This document shows positions 1 to 11,112 of a stretch of DNA of 37,177 bases, piece after piece. Position 1 is the stretch's first letter, and the number at the start of each line of letters is the position of its first letter. Source of the DNA: Chara braunii (taxonomy: Eukaryota; Streptophyta; Charophyceae; Charales; Characeae); assembly GCA_003427395.1 (NCBI GenBank), contig BFEA01000282.1, positions 643,348 to 680,524 on the forward strand. The letters run 5' to 3'. Both the position numbers and the translations under genes were made by a program. Under the pieces are notes generated by a model. The model worked only from the letters and a program-made list of their open reading frames with translations. It had not been told where the DNA came from and did not search any database.

Positions 1-1
1 G

Positions 2-5
<4 letters not shown>

Positions 6-51
<46 letters not shown>

Positions 52-88
52 ACACATGCGCGCACGCACACGCACACGCACACACACT
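6..88. repeat. (CA)n microsatellite with interruptions
   Basis: An almost uninterrupted CA dinucleotide run, changing near its right end into CA mixed with CG and TG steps. It is a simple-sequence repeat with no coding capacity. The interruptions at the right end suggest that end is older. Confidence 0.97.
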
Positions 89-600
89 ATGATAAGGAAA
101 CAATAAAGGAATAAATAAAAAAAAAAACTATTTTTTTTTTCCCATTCCTTGATTGTTTCCTTACTACACAACAAAAAAAAATAAAAAAATTATGTAAAAG
201 TGAAGAATACAAAGAACTGCCGACCAAAAATCCCCCCCCCCCCAAAAAAAAAAAAAAAAAAAAAAATCTCTTCTCAACCTTTTATGTTTTTGATTTTTTA
301 TAATTTTTTAACATGATTTTTTTCCAGAAAAATAAAATATGCGGTTGGAGGGTTTAAAAATCCCTATAACCCTTTGTTTTTTTGTTTTGGCTTATTAAAT
401 AAATTAGGAAAAATACGGTAAATTCACGTCCGCAGCGCAGTCGAGGCCAGTCGTGGGTGCGGCCATATATGTGGCCGCCCTCCGAGCTCGACCCCACGGA
501 CGGGTCCGCGGGTGTTTCGTAGCTCATTGGCTTGCTCCGATATGGACAACGAGTATCCGATTGGCAAGGGAATGCGATGATCTAAGGCTCGGACGATGTT
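89..600. other. AT-rich low-complexity stretch, no gene seen
   Basis: This stretch is dominated by A and T homopolymers. It includes a run of 12 C followed by 23 A at 232-266. From about 420 the base composition becomes GC-rich; that part probably belongs to the retroelement lying to its right, since on the minus strand it directly follows the gag reading frame. I see no pol-type protease or reverse transcriptase motif in it. Confidence 0.6.
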
Positions 601-1945
601 CTAAACATCGATCTCGCGAGTAACGAAGGTGGGACCGCCCGGCTCTATTTCTCCCGGAAAAGGTCTCCATTCGGCCACCTCTTGCTGTTCATTGGAAGGT
701 CGGATGGTTCCGATCATTCCCAATCCCGGGTAACCCAATGCAACATATTGGTCAAGCGGGATAAGTTTCGCAGCTTCTTCAGTAGTGGCCACTGCACTTC
801 CCCCTTCCATTTCTTCAATCATTGTCCCCACCCTCCCTGGCCCGTTGGCCACAGGCGCAGCGGCCAGAGGGGCAGCTCCAACTCGAGCTTGTGCTGGTCG
901 GAGTGGACAGTCTCGAGCTATGTGGCTCGACTGGTGACACGTGTAACAGACACTCATATAAGCCACCGCTCCGCCCATGGCCTGAGCGGGGGCGATTCCT
1001 TGCGCCATTGGTGCGGCTCTGACGGCAATGGGGCGCATCGACCTCGTTAACGATTCTATCATGGCGTTGTGCTCATGTTGTTCCTTCTCACTTTCCTGCA
1101 TCAAGCTAACTAATGTTTGGGTTAGTTCCAGTATGGCATTTGATTCGCTCGGCCTTGCCGAGGCGTCCGGGGGAGGTGCAGAGGCGGCCATAACAGTTAC
1201 AGGCAATCCCGTAGTTGTGTCCGACACTGGCCTCTTGGTTGCGATTTGTTCTAGATAGGTGAGAGAACCAGAAACTAAACCCATGTTTTCGAATTTGTTT
1301 TAAACTGCACCTAGCTCGGCCTTCGCTCTGGCCAATTCTGAGGAATCCCCTTCCCTAGGGCCTGGGGTACCTTCTAGGAAACTGACGGCAAATTTTCGTT
1401 TCATTTCCTCCCCAGCATAAATGATCTGTTGCAGGGTATGATTGATTGGGGAGAACTGCTTTCACAATTTCGCCCTCATTGTTCGGCTACGTTGCCCATC
1501 GATGAATAGATCTCTCCCGACCTCTTCCCCTCTCTATGTTTTGACGAACATCCTATAAAACCTATTACGATATTCAGTAATGGATTCAAGGGGTTTTTAA
1601 ACCCGATCTTTGATCATAAAAAGGGTCTGTTACGGATGGATATAGTCAAATCGGCTTAAGAAATCCCGCTCGAAGGTCGGGAGATCCACCCAAACGTAAC
1701 TGCTGAACCAGTGGTGCGCATCCCCTCCCAACCTGGCGGGGATGTTAATTCGAGCTTCATCATTGTCGTATCGTTGCACACGCAATGTGGCCAGCCATGC
1801 TCCGGTTAGGTGATGTGCGGGGTCAAAAAGATACAAATCAGGTGGAGACACAGGTGCGCGAGCTCGAACTGGTGGCGTGGGAATAGGTACCCCTCCTAGT
1901 TGTACATTAGCGTTTGCGCTTGATTGGAGTTCATGTTGACGGCCT
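601..1945 (-). pseudogene. gag: Ty3/gypsy-type retrotransposon gag, frameshifted
   Basis: Gag is the nucleocapsid protein that packages retrotransposon RNA in virus-like particles in the cytoplasm. Two pieces are visible on the minus strand. The N-terminal piece (about 1851-1630, open for about 20 more codons upstream) reads as a retrotrans_gag domain, with DAHHWFSSY followed by DLPTFERDFLSRF. The C-terminal piece (1284-601) has a CCHC zinc knuckle, CYTCHQSSHIARDC, at residues 113-126, spaced C-x2-C-x4-H-x4-C as in retroelement nucleocapsids. Between them the coding sense continues only by changing frame and crossing stops, so the gene is broken. The reading frame ends at 601, and no protease, reverse transcriptase or integrase follows toward position 1. 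The zinc knuckle and domain order make gag secure. The gypsy assignment is an inference from the gag type and the primer site. Confidence 0.8.
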
Positions 1946-2081
1946 GCCGACCCGCCGACCTACACCGGGTCAATATTTGGTCGCGTCTCAGCGCGTTCCT
2001 TTGCCTAGATCGCCCTCGGTTTGCCAGATCGTTTTAACCAGAGGGACTACCCGCTTGTCAATCCGTGAGCTTGCCACGTGT

Positions 2082-2095
2082 CGGTTCCGATACCA
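2082..2095 (-). other. Probable tRNA primer-binding site
   Basis: On the minus strand this reads TGGTATCGGAACCG, close to the TGGTATCAGAGC motif complementary to the 3' end of plant initiator methionine tRNA, where minus-strand DNA synthesis of plant LTR retrotransposons starts. It lies about 150-240 bp upstream of the gag reading frame on the same strand, which is the expected place. The match is imperfect, and no CA dinucleotide marking an LTR end sits directly before it. Confidence 0.5.
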
Positions 2096-2640
2096 ACCTC
2101 ACGCCCAACGCGACTTCCTGATCGGAGTGGGAGTGGGTCTGGAAGTGCGAAAAAAGGGGGGCGTGCCAAGGATTTTCGGAAAGCGGCGGTGGAGTCCGAG
2201 GTCGGAACTGGGGTCTCCTGTGCGAGGTTTCAGGGACAATTCTGCAAGATGGTAGGCGCGGGTCGCGTCTGGCTTTTATGCCTTCGGAAGTGAAGTTACT
2301 ATCCCCACGGGTTTCCGCGGCGGGCCCAGGTTCGGATTTGATGAACCGGTGGAACGCTATGGGGGTCGTGCTGCCCAAACAACTGCTGACGTCGTTCGGG
2401 GCAAGCCTTGGAATCCGACGAGGCCGGCCTCAGTCGGAGGCTGTGTGATCACTGCACGGCCTCCGTCCGGGTTCGTCGAACGAAGCCCGCGGCTCGGTAC
2501 TCGCTGTCTTGCTCGCATTCGGAGCACGAGGTTCAGGGCCAATAGGGGGCGATCGCATGCCAGGGGATAGCAGTTAGGCAATGAAAAAGCAATACGAGGC
2601 AGTAGGGAGGGAAGTTCGTTTCAAGGATGACGATACCAGG
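2096..2640 (-). other. Possible 5' LTR of the gag element, boundaries not found
   Basis: If the primer site at 2082-2095 is real, the 5' LTR should lie here on the minus strand. A TATA-like CATAAAAGCC occurs near 2270-2280 and would suit an LTR promoter about 190 bp before the primer site. I cannot find paired LTR ends or a second LTR copy in the window, so this is positional inference only. Confidence 0.3.
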
Positions 2641-4723
2641 TTGAGCAATGACGTGGGTTACGTGTGAGCTGGGGAATTGGGAGGGAAAAGGGATTGCGCT
2701 TAAGGCCCGTTTAATGTCTCATTCACAGACCCGTTCGTCTCCTGTCCGATAGGGAACTTTTGGAGGATCGGGTCTGGGTCGTGCGAGAAGACAGGCGTTT
2801 TCCCACTCCCAATATCCCAGAATCGCCTGTGCCTCAGACTTTCTCGATCTGTGATATGAAACGAAATTTCGTGATCCATGCTGTCGTAAATTGCGTCATG
2901 GGGTCTGGGACACGCGTGTGAGCGACGTCCTTCTCGGTCGCGCCCACACGTGAGTGCACAAAATCGCGCTCTCATCCGCATGGATCAGTATCAGATGGCT
3001 ACTTTTTGACGGGAAAGTCATCTAAGCCAGGGAGCGATTATGCATCGAATCGAATATTCGCTCATTGGTCGAGACATACGGCGAAATTTCCCATCAGACT
3101 TGTCCATACGACCTCGAAAAAAAATGGGAATAAGAAATCGACATGTACTCATGCATTACATCCATCCATTTACAAGGAGAACGACATGCATTTCCATTAA
3201 GCCAAAGAGCTCACAAAGGTCTATCGCAAGCGCCCGAGGGGTCGATACACCCAAATTCTCAATAAGGAGAAAGAAATGCGGGAGAACACATCAGGTGTAT
3301 ATCTGTAGCCGTGCGGGAAAGCGATGGCCCTTAGGGTCGAGCTTTCTCGGGCGGGCACACGATTGATCATACTATTTCCTAGAGAAGAGGGAGAATGAGG
3401 GCGAGAAATCGGTTAGTGCACATACATCACACCACTTCAGCCAAACGAATCATTCATTCACATCATCATAGACCAGGGTGCGCAAAAGTCATACTCAGCC
3501 GATCATCGTACCCAATCCGACAATACAGAGAAACAGAAACTCGGATGGAAAATCAAATCCTTCGTCATTCACCAAGAAGAAGGAAAGTCAGAGATAGCCG
3601 CGAGCAAAAAGATCAAAAGATGGCTGGCGCCCGTTGTCAAAATTACATGAATGAGGGGAGAAAAGACACCATTCCGACACGTCTGCTCTCTCTCTCTCTC
3701 TCTCACTCCACGTCACCTCCGCTGAGGGCAGTCCGTCGCCTCGCACCCATACAGAGTTGTCACCCCACTTAGTCCGGGTATGCAAGCCAGGTTCGCCCAT
3801 GCACCACAGTCCGTCGCGGCCCCACGTCAACCCCGCATACTCGGCACCAGCTCGTCGGATCGCCCAACTCTCTCGTCTACTCACCTTCCAAGCTTCCTTG
3901 TTTAACCGATCCTCACTGACCGCGCTAACTTCGAATTCATAGAGAACAAACTAATCGCGCTTGCGAAATTCATAGCATACATGCTTGTGCGAAAAACCCG
4001 GGATTATGCCTAAGTGAAAGGAAGGGGAAGAGCAAGAAGTGTCTACGTCTGCATGGTTAGGCCCCAGCGCGGGGGACGTAGCCACACTCCACGCATCGAT
4101 CCGGTCATGCAGTCGCTTAGGCCAATTAGAATGGAGGACGAGGTATGCACGACAGAGAAGGAGAAGGCGGGGAAATACGAGAGAATCAATAAGAAGAAGT
4201 ACAGTTACAATCGCGTCGGGCCCCGCCAAAAATTACAGTTACACACAAGATTAAGGGCGCGATACAGTCAGAGCGCAGTCCACACCGCGGCGAGACGTGC
4301 GCAAGCAAGGAGCGTGGTGCAGCAGAAATTTCTAAGGTTCCTAAATTCCTATCTAAATCCTAATTTACAAAAAAAAATTCCGAAGGGAAAACAATTCCGA
4401 GAGCATGCGGGGGCTCGGCATCAGTTCGAAAATTCAAAAACGACATTCCCGCGCGGTGATCGCGCCAAAATTCCCAGTTCCCGCAGCAGAACAAGAAAGA
4501 AGCTATGGCAACAGTTATCTTTCGCGCTCGCCAAGGCCCGACCACTTTAACTGCCTACCCGGGACTTTCCCGGCCCTGGTCCCGAAAGTCCAAAAAGAAA
4601 GAAGCGAGGGCATCCATGCAACCTGCCCGGCCGACCCATCCTCATGTTCCTCACCCGACCAACCCGTCCGAACCCGTGAAGCAGCTTCACGCAGAAAGTC
4701 GCGTGGTTACGGGAAACAGTTCG
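2641..4723. other. No gene recognised
   Basis: Reading frames here are short and none carries a motif I recognise. There is a small perfect palindrome (ACGAAATTTCGT) near 2860 and a CT microsatellite at 3686-3704. The stretch could be spacer, intron, or unrecognised repeat. Confidence 0.4.
3686..3704. repeat. (CT)n microsatellite
   Basis: Nine to ten uninterrupted CT dinucleotides in an otherwise non-repetitive stretch. Confidence 0.95.
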
Positions 4724-5840
4724 TCACAGTCCAGTGTTTGCTTTGTTTTCTGCCACCTCCATGTCAAGCTCCAGCTGCATCAGATTCTTAATCAGTTCAA
4801 CTCTTTCCTCCCCTTCAGCCCTGGCCCCATCCAATGCTAGCACACACCGCTGCCTTCATAGTACCGGCAAAATTGAGCCTGTACATGTTTTTCACGAAGA
4901 CCTCCGTCTGCATCTCCGGCTGATATCGTACCAGGATTGCTCTCCACTTCCGTGGCCATCGGTGGTTTGGCATCATCTGCCTCCAGATTCTTTCCCACCA
5001 TCACCGTGTCAAAATCGAAGTTGGGCACTGCAAAAGAATGTGTTCAATTGTCTCCCTGGAGACATCGCTAATTTGCTGGTAGCATGGCTGCACCCTGCCG
5101 TGTTGCTCCAACTGTGTGTGGTCTATGATCGAGTCGTTGGTGCTAGTTGGTGGGAAGGCACCGATGCGCTATCTGCCATTGAAGTGAAGAGATCTTTGCT
5201 GGCCTAATCTTTGTTCCCTGGAACTGGCGGATCGGCCTTAGGATGTGGCTATCCAAGTTCAAATGTCATTGCCACCACTCATTCCCTGGTATCTTTCAGT
5301 CCTTAGCATCCTATAGGCCGGCTTGGCTTTTAGTGTGCTTAATTACTGCGGCTTATTCCTGGTGGCTTTTCGGGCTGTTGGGGCTATCCACTGCTATTCC
5401 ACCGGGTCCAGGGCCAGGTCGGACAGTGGTGTCTCAGGTTGTAGGTGGGATGGTCGTTCCCTTCCCCTAGCATTCTGATCCTATAAAGTTCTTCCTTCTG
5501 AAGCCAGACAAAGGGGTCCCGACTCCCTTTTTAGTTCCCCACCCTTCCCAACCTGGTAGAGCTCAACTAGGGCATCATGGAAGCAATGCGAGGGGGAGGG
5601 GCTCCACTATTTCGTCGAGGGCTGCCGCCGTCCGATGACAGTACCGGAGGCTGCCCCTCAGTTGGTCGGGCCGCACCCAATCCTTTCTCTTCGTCCCAGA
5701 GGTGCCCTACACGAGTGATATGTTTTTTTATCCACCCCCTCCAGGGGAAGTCCGTGCTGCAAAAGATCCTGCTATGGGTGTCTGTAGTCCAGGTGTTCCC
5801 AAACAGTGGTTGTCTCATTACTTCCTCAGTCCACCCTCCC
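4724..5840 (-). pseudogene. LINE ORF2 C-terminal remnant (zf-RVT region)
   Basis: This is the decayed 3' portion of a non-LTR retrotransposon ORF2, downstream of the reverse transcriptase proper. Reading the minus strand from the right, PLFGNTW (about 5800) opens the linker typical of LINE pol proteins. Next comes WQIAHRCLPTN (about 5190-5150), the tryptophan/LPT signature before the zinc motif. Then CYQQISDVSRETIEHILLQCP (about 5090-5030, written here in one frame) gives a C...H...C zf-RVT core, though with only one cysteine where the pair is usual. The pieces lie in different frames, with a TGA inside the segment after the zinc motif, so the gene is dead. An acidic C-terminal stretch stays open to a TGA at 4724. 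The reverse transcriptase catalytic motifs are not present upstream, so the copy is truncated. The individual motifs are short, but their order and spacing are diagnostic. It resembles, but is not a close copy of, the LINE at 20-24.5 kb. Confidence 0.6.
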
Positions 5841-6412
5841 CTTGACCTTCATTCCTGATGTCTAATCTGCCCTTGCCCTCGCCTAGCCTTGTCCCATTTG
5901 TCCTCTCCACTACCTTGTCTCTCTTGTCCAATGCTTGTGAACCTGCGTGACGTCGGCGATAAAGGATCTAATGGCAAGCGCACGAGGACGATGGCCTGTT
6001 GCCTTACTGTTCATAGAGATTATGCAGCTGGTTTGGCCACCATGCTGTTTCATCGGCTGGCATCCCGACTCGCCGACTTACTGGAGCAGCAACTTGTGAC
6101 ATGGATCTTTGCATCAATCTGCAACTTCCTTGCTTCCAGACAGACCTCATTCCTGTACCGGACACACCCTAGCACTTGGACTTTGACACTTGAACTACTG
6201 CTACGCTTCTTGGACTTCTACCTGTCGCAGCCGCTGAAGACCGCTTCAAACACCTACTCCAAAGACCAGATCAAGACCGCTGCAGACCCCCTTTCAAGAC
6301 ACTTGGGCACTTTGTTCCTACATGAGATTCTGTTTCCGACTCCTTCGGACACACCAGCCCTTGCATCCTGAACAAAAAATTTCATTTTTATTTTTCCCGA
6401 CTTTGACAACCC
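5841..6412. other. Unrecognised stretch beside LINE remnant
   Basis: A plus-strand frame of 160 codons runs 5889-6371, but it has no recognisable motif and a composition like its surroundings. It lies directly upstream of the LINE remnant, where reverse transcriptase would be expected on the minus strand; no RT motif is readable there. I cannot assign it. Confidence 0.35.
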
Positions 6413-6745
6413 TCTAAGAACATCATTAGCAGATCCATGTTTCCCTAACCATTGTTCCACGTACCCACTAGAACATCAATAGACATCCCCTGTTCCCCTG
6501 ACCATTGTTTCCCTTACCCACTAGAACATCAATAGAAATACCCTGTCGTCCTGAACACCGTTTCCCTTACCCAGTAGAACATCAATAGAAGTCCCCTGTT
6601 CCCTGAACTCTGTTCCCCCTTAGTTCATCAGTAGGACTACCCTGCTCCCTGCCATCCCTTTGGTTCATTTGTAGGACAACCCTGTTCCCTGCAACCCCCG
6701 TAGTTCATCAGTAGGACAACTCTGTTCACCGGTATCAAACCCTGT
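6413..6745. repeat. Degenerate tandem array, unit shrinking from about 53 to 40 bp
   Basis: About seven units begin with a variant of TAGAACATCAATAGA or TAGTTCATCAGTAGGA followed by CCCTGTTCCCTG. The first three are about 53 bp and share a TTTCCCTTACCCA tail. The later ones lack that tail and are about 40-46 bp. Starts fall near 6413, 6467, 6520, 6573, 6619, 6659 and 6700. Internal deletion of the tail followed by further duplication explains the change. Confidence 0.85.
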
Positions 6746-7454
6746 TCCCTCTTATTCCTGCAGCCCATGCCACCCACATTATACCCCTCTTCCCTTTCGA
6801 CTTGTTAACCAGTGATCGACCCCGTCCCGTCCTTCACAGATTCCAGCATTGCTTCATGATTTTTGGCAGCCGGGACGTTGCCTTCTAGAGGGAGGGGATA
6901 GTGTTACTGACTCCGCCAGGGCTCGATACCTGGTCTATCTTTTTGCTGTTTCGGCTGCATCCCGTTTTCGGCCTGGCATCCTTTTTCCAAACCCCTCCTT
7001 TGGTACCGTAGGATTTTGGACAACTGGCGCCATGCTGCAATTCGGGCGCCACTTTCAAATACCGCATTTTTTAGTTCTGCCCTCGGGGCCTTTGCAGAAA
7101 TACCCCTGGTACCATAAGTGTCACCGGTACTTATACCGGCTCCCCGTACGGTACGGGGACCAGTCTCGTACCAGTTTTCTGCTGTACTCGTACTCAGTGT
7201 GACACTGTGACTTGCTTCGACCTTGTGTTCGGAAATCCAAGACTTTGACTTTGCGACTTTGCCAGTTCGTGTCTGCGTCCGTCGAGTCGTGTCGAGTCTG
7301 CATCGAGTTGAGTGAGTGTGTGTGTGTGTGCCCTCACTCTCTCCCTGTCTCTCCCAGCCTCGTTGCCTCAGCCCCGTCACAGGGCAGGTCGGTCAGTTTC
7401 AAAGAAGTCACAGTCGGGTACATTGAGGTCGAAGTACCTTAGAGGTCAATGAAC
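6746..7454. other. No gene; palindromes and a GT microsatellite
   Basis: No convincing coding frame is seen. At about 7107-7158 there are two adjacent inverted repeats, one with arms ATAAGT/ACTTAT and one with arms CCCCGTAC/GTACGGGG. A (GT)n tract lies at 7314-7330. The stretch merges at its right into the array of about 20-bp units. Confidence 0.5.
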
Positions 7455-7618
7455 AGTCACATCCCAGGGGTAAAAGTCACATCTCATATTAAAGAGTCAT
7501 AAGTCACATCCCACAGGCAAATGACACTTCCCCAGGCAAAAGTCGTGTCCCAGAGGCAGGAGTCACAAACCACAGTCAAAAGTCATGATCCACAATTGAA
7601 AAGTCGTAACTCGTAGGC
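7455..7618. repeat. Tandem array of about 20-bp units
   Basis: Eight to nine consecutive units follow a loose consensus AAGTCACATCCCACAGGCAA. AGTC-type starts fall near 7455, 7474, 7501, 7521, 7540, 7561, 7580 and 7601. Divergence between units is high, so the array is old. It is not a multiple of three throughout and holds no open frame of note. Confidence 0.8.
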
Positions 7619-9125
7619 CCAAGCAGCAGCCCACCAATGAAAATTTGGGAACAGTACCAGGCCCTGACATTCTGAAGCAAACAGGCCGTGGGGATGTGGG
7701 ACCAGAACCAAGTCAAGCCCCAAGAAGCAGAGGCTGGGACGAGTTGAAGCTCAGTCCAAGACGATATAAGGACAGGCCAGCCTCCTCATACGGGGAGATT
7801 GCTCATTCGCATGAAGTGTGGCAGTGCTGGTGCACTTGTGCGCTATTGGGAGGGGCAGGGCGCTGAGCCATGGTGCTGTGCTAAGAGAGAAAGAGACTGG
7901 GAGAGTTAGCTCTGGCAGGGAGAACGCAGCCATAGCTGCGCCAGTGCAGAGTGTTAGTGCTTGCTAGTGGCAGTTAGTGGGCCTAGCAGTGGATGCATCC
8001 ATAATAGATCCTTGAGTAGTAGTTTGTGAGTGTGCATGCATTTAAGGAGAGAAGACAGTGAGGACATAGCTAGAGAAAAGACCAGTGAAAGAGAGGGAGG
8101 AAAGACAGGGAGAGAAGAAGAGCTGGAAAGAGATACTTACCTGAGAGATGACGCTGGTTACTGGTTACCTTTGTAAGCGCTGACGAGCGCTGGTGACTTG
8201 AACTCTTATTGCTCTTGTGATAATTTGCTAGAAGTTATAAGCTGAGCTATCTGGTTTTCAACTTTCTGGCATCCAGTGTGGAAATTCTTGTCATCTCACA
8301 TGTGCTTGATGCATGCCTATGTGTGCACTCATTGGTGATGAACTGTGAGGTTCATAGCACAGGCAACAAATCAAAGATAAACCTTCACAATCCACAGCCC
8401 ACACCTCCTACAGAATATTACTGCTGTGCATCCTTTTCATGTGTAATTCAAAAGTTAGCATAGAGCTCCATGTATTCCGCAGGCTATCAAAGGATTTCAC
8501 ATCAAGCAAAACACACTTTTGCAAAACACACACTTCCGCAGGTTATTCTTGCTTGGACAAGCACCAAAGTGAAAATCCGCCAACAGTGAAAATATTACAG
8601 CGGTTCACATAGAATGATGGAGGAGTGTAGTACTGACCAGCCCACAGAGATCCATCTGCAATTGGCCGTAAGCAAACAAATGAAAGAAGCCTGAACTACA
8701 CAAGAGTTACCAAACCACGGTCTTCTGGAAGCAACTTACTCTAGTCGGGCATAACAGAACATTTTACTAAATCCCCCATCAGGCCAGACAACTGAGCTCA
8801 GGTAGGGCATATAAATGTGCACGTGTGTGTGTGCACAGGATAGAAACGGGAGAATAAGACGGAATGGAGAAAGGGGAGAATAAGATAATGGTGGCAAGGA
8901 AGTGCGGCAGCATTCGCAGAAGTAGACAAGTGAAAGACAAAAGCTATAAAAAGAAGAGGGCTAGGACATAGGCAGTGTGCTAGTCAGCACTTCGAAGTCC
9001 AGGTTTTTTTTCTGTTTTTTCTTTCCTCTACACTTTTCATGCTTTCGTTTCCTTAATCTTCATTTTCGCTACATTTCCATAGGACTTGACCGCGGACAAG
9101 CATAGCGGGGAGGGGAGGGACAACG
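7619..9125. other. No gene recognised, purine-rich in part
   Basis: About 1.5 kb with only short frames. The section around 8040-8140 is strongly purine-rich on the plus strand (GA and AGAG steps). A short inverted repeat TGTGCAC/GTGCACA flanks a GT run near 8816-8840. I see no domain, RNA gene or transposon motif. Confidence 0.4.
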
Positions 9126-9363
9126 GCAGAGACATGGCTGCGAAGTAACGTGCTGTAGGGAGAGGATAGCTGAGACCAACAAAGAGAAGGCTCAGGATGG
9201 CAGAAGAGCTCAGGAGAGCAGGGTGGCCAATTGGAAGACGTTTCCATAGGAGTTTACGAGACGGCAAAGACATGGCCACGAGGTAACGTGCTGTAGGGAG
9301 AGGATAGCAGAGACCAGCAAAGAGAAGGCTCAGGATGGCAGAAGAGCTTGGAGAGCAGGGTGG
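9126..9363. repeat. 138-bp imperfect tandem duplication
   Basis: The segment starting near 9131 (GACATGGC...) recurs 138 bp later, at 9269. Long identical blocks include AACGTGCTGTAGGGAGAGGA and AAGGCTCAGGATGGCAGAAG. The unit is a multiple of three, and a minus-strand frame (9492-9037) stays open across both copies, giving two similar segments of about 46 residues. That openness may simply follow from duplicating an open stretch; I do not call it a gene. Confidence 0.85.
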
Positions 9364-10322
9364 GGAACAGGAAGGACGGCATATGCCTGCAAAGATTGCC
9401 TCGAATTGCAAGACCAGGGTAAAACGACGGGGCATTACACAGCAGGAAACGGTGACCTCGTTCATTATTTTAAGGTGACGTTTCCACTTCACCGTAGAAA
9501 TTCAAGTCCATTTCCACTTCCCCATTTATATTCCTGATATTTTTCACACAGTTTCTTGATAATGCGACCATTTTCCTGTTATTTCTCACACATGTTTAGT
9601 GATGTGTTCTGTTCCGCAGACGTGAGAAGACCAACCCTCCACTCAAACCACGCCCTTGAACGGAGAACAATAGTACAATGTGAATGAGCCCTAACCCTTG
9701 TCATGTTTCAAGTTCGAGGGACAGAAAGCCAGGCGCTCGATCAAGCTCAATCAGGATCACGCGGAAGAGGCAGTATTGAGCAGACCAAAATCTAAATCAG
9801 GACATACAGAGAAGTGAGAATGCGCACAACCAGACAAGCATTGTACTGCATGGAGAACAACAACAGGGGCGAAGAATCGTTGCGGGAAGTGTCCATGCTA
9901 GATAAACATGGAAAAGAAGTGAGTGAGAACGAGAAATCATAGAGGCTGCAATCCACTAATCCAGGTTATAATGGAGAAAAGGCTGAAAGGCACACACAGC
10001 GAGACAGGCCTGCAGATGCCTCTCTTCCTCACCTTCAGAGCGCACTTCCCCTCCTCTCCCTTCTCCAATCAATCGAACATCAGTAACACGTAAGGGGGCC
10101 AGAGGCAAGGCAAAATGTCTTGCAAGTTGACACTTTTCTCCCGCTGCACGCGCTTCCCTTCCTTCTCTTTTACTCCCCTTTCCTCCTATTCCTCCTCCCA
10201 CCCATCCACCAAGGAAATTCACAAAATAAATGCTCCTCTACGCTCCAGACATGCATGTCGCTTCTCACACGGCAGAGAAGTGACGAAGACGGTCAACCGA
10301 AGGAAGAAGTCACTTACCACAT
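9364..10322. other. No gene recognised
   Basis: Only short frames without recognisable motifs. A pyrimidine-rich section at about 10130-10210 makes low-complexity Phe/Leu/Ser/Pro frames on the plus strand, which I take as compositional. Confidence 0.4.
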
Positions 10323-10426
10323 CTTCAACTCCACAGTCGCCACTCGTCCGAACATTGTTTCACAATTGCCCCGTCTTCAACTCCACAGTCGCCACTCGTC
10401 CGAACATTATTTCACAATTGCCCCGT
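10323..10426. repeat. 52-bp tandem duplication
   Basis: Two head-to-tail copies (10323-10374 and 10375-10426) differ at a single base that I can see. Each begins CTTCAACTCCACAGTCGCCA and ends TTGCCCCGT. Near identity indicates a recent duplication. Confidence 0.95.
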
Positions 10427-11112
10427 CACAATGTACCAGCCTGTCTGTGCACCCCTTGCTCTTGGACGAGGGGCAATCATAGAACCAAGTAGTTCTATAC
10501 GGGAACCACTTGTGGAACGCCAGGTGCATTTCCAAGTGTCCATCCCGTCCGTTTCCCATCCACCAAAGACAGGCAGAGGGATAGCATACATTGAAATTGG
10601 CGGAAAAACATATGGTTCGAGATCCTGAAATTCTAGATTCACGGATCGAATAGGATGCAGTCCAGAAACGAACAGGATCTAGACGCTCTTCGCTGCTAGG
10701 GCGGAGAGCAGCGTGGACTAGTGCTGGAGCAAATGTGCCTATAGATCCCTCCGTTGGTTTCCCCTTCTATATTTTTCGTAGTGGGGAATCCCCAATTTGG
10801 GGTGAGTGATCACCACTGCAGATATCAGAAATTCTTCACCTATTTCCAATATTAGTGCCATGATAGGCCCTTTGTTCAACTTCTTCACTCAAGTTATCGG
10901 AAGTAAAAAGTATATTATCTACGCTAGACGGCCTCCTAGCATCTACAGTCAACGGTGACAGTTTTAGGGCAAACAACTAGCATGCTTTCTCAAAATGCAT
11001 GCTGCTCGGCACGAGCACATTACTTAAACCACCTCTGTACCCGGAGAAAATGGTGGCAAGGCCCAAGGCCGCAAGAAATCTTCGTGGCCTCAAGATGTCT
11101 GATCCGACCATT
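10427..11112. other. No gene recognised
   Basis: Two short opposite-strand frames overlap at 10412-10642, but neither shows a known motif. I see no repeats beyond a few bases. Confidence 0.4.

Noticed and set aside
5889-6371. Plus-strand 160-codon frame
   Set aside because: No recognisable family, no upstream signal, and it lies among transposon debris. Kept only as unrecognised sequence.
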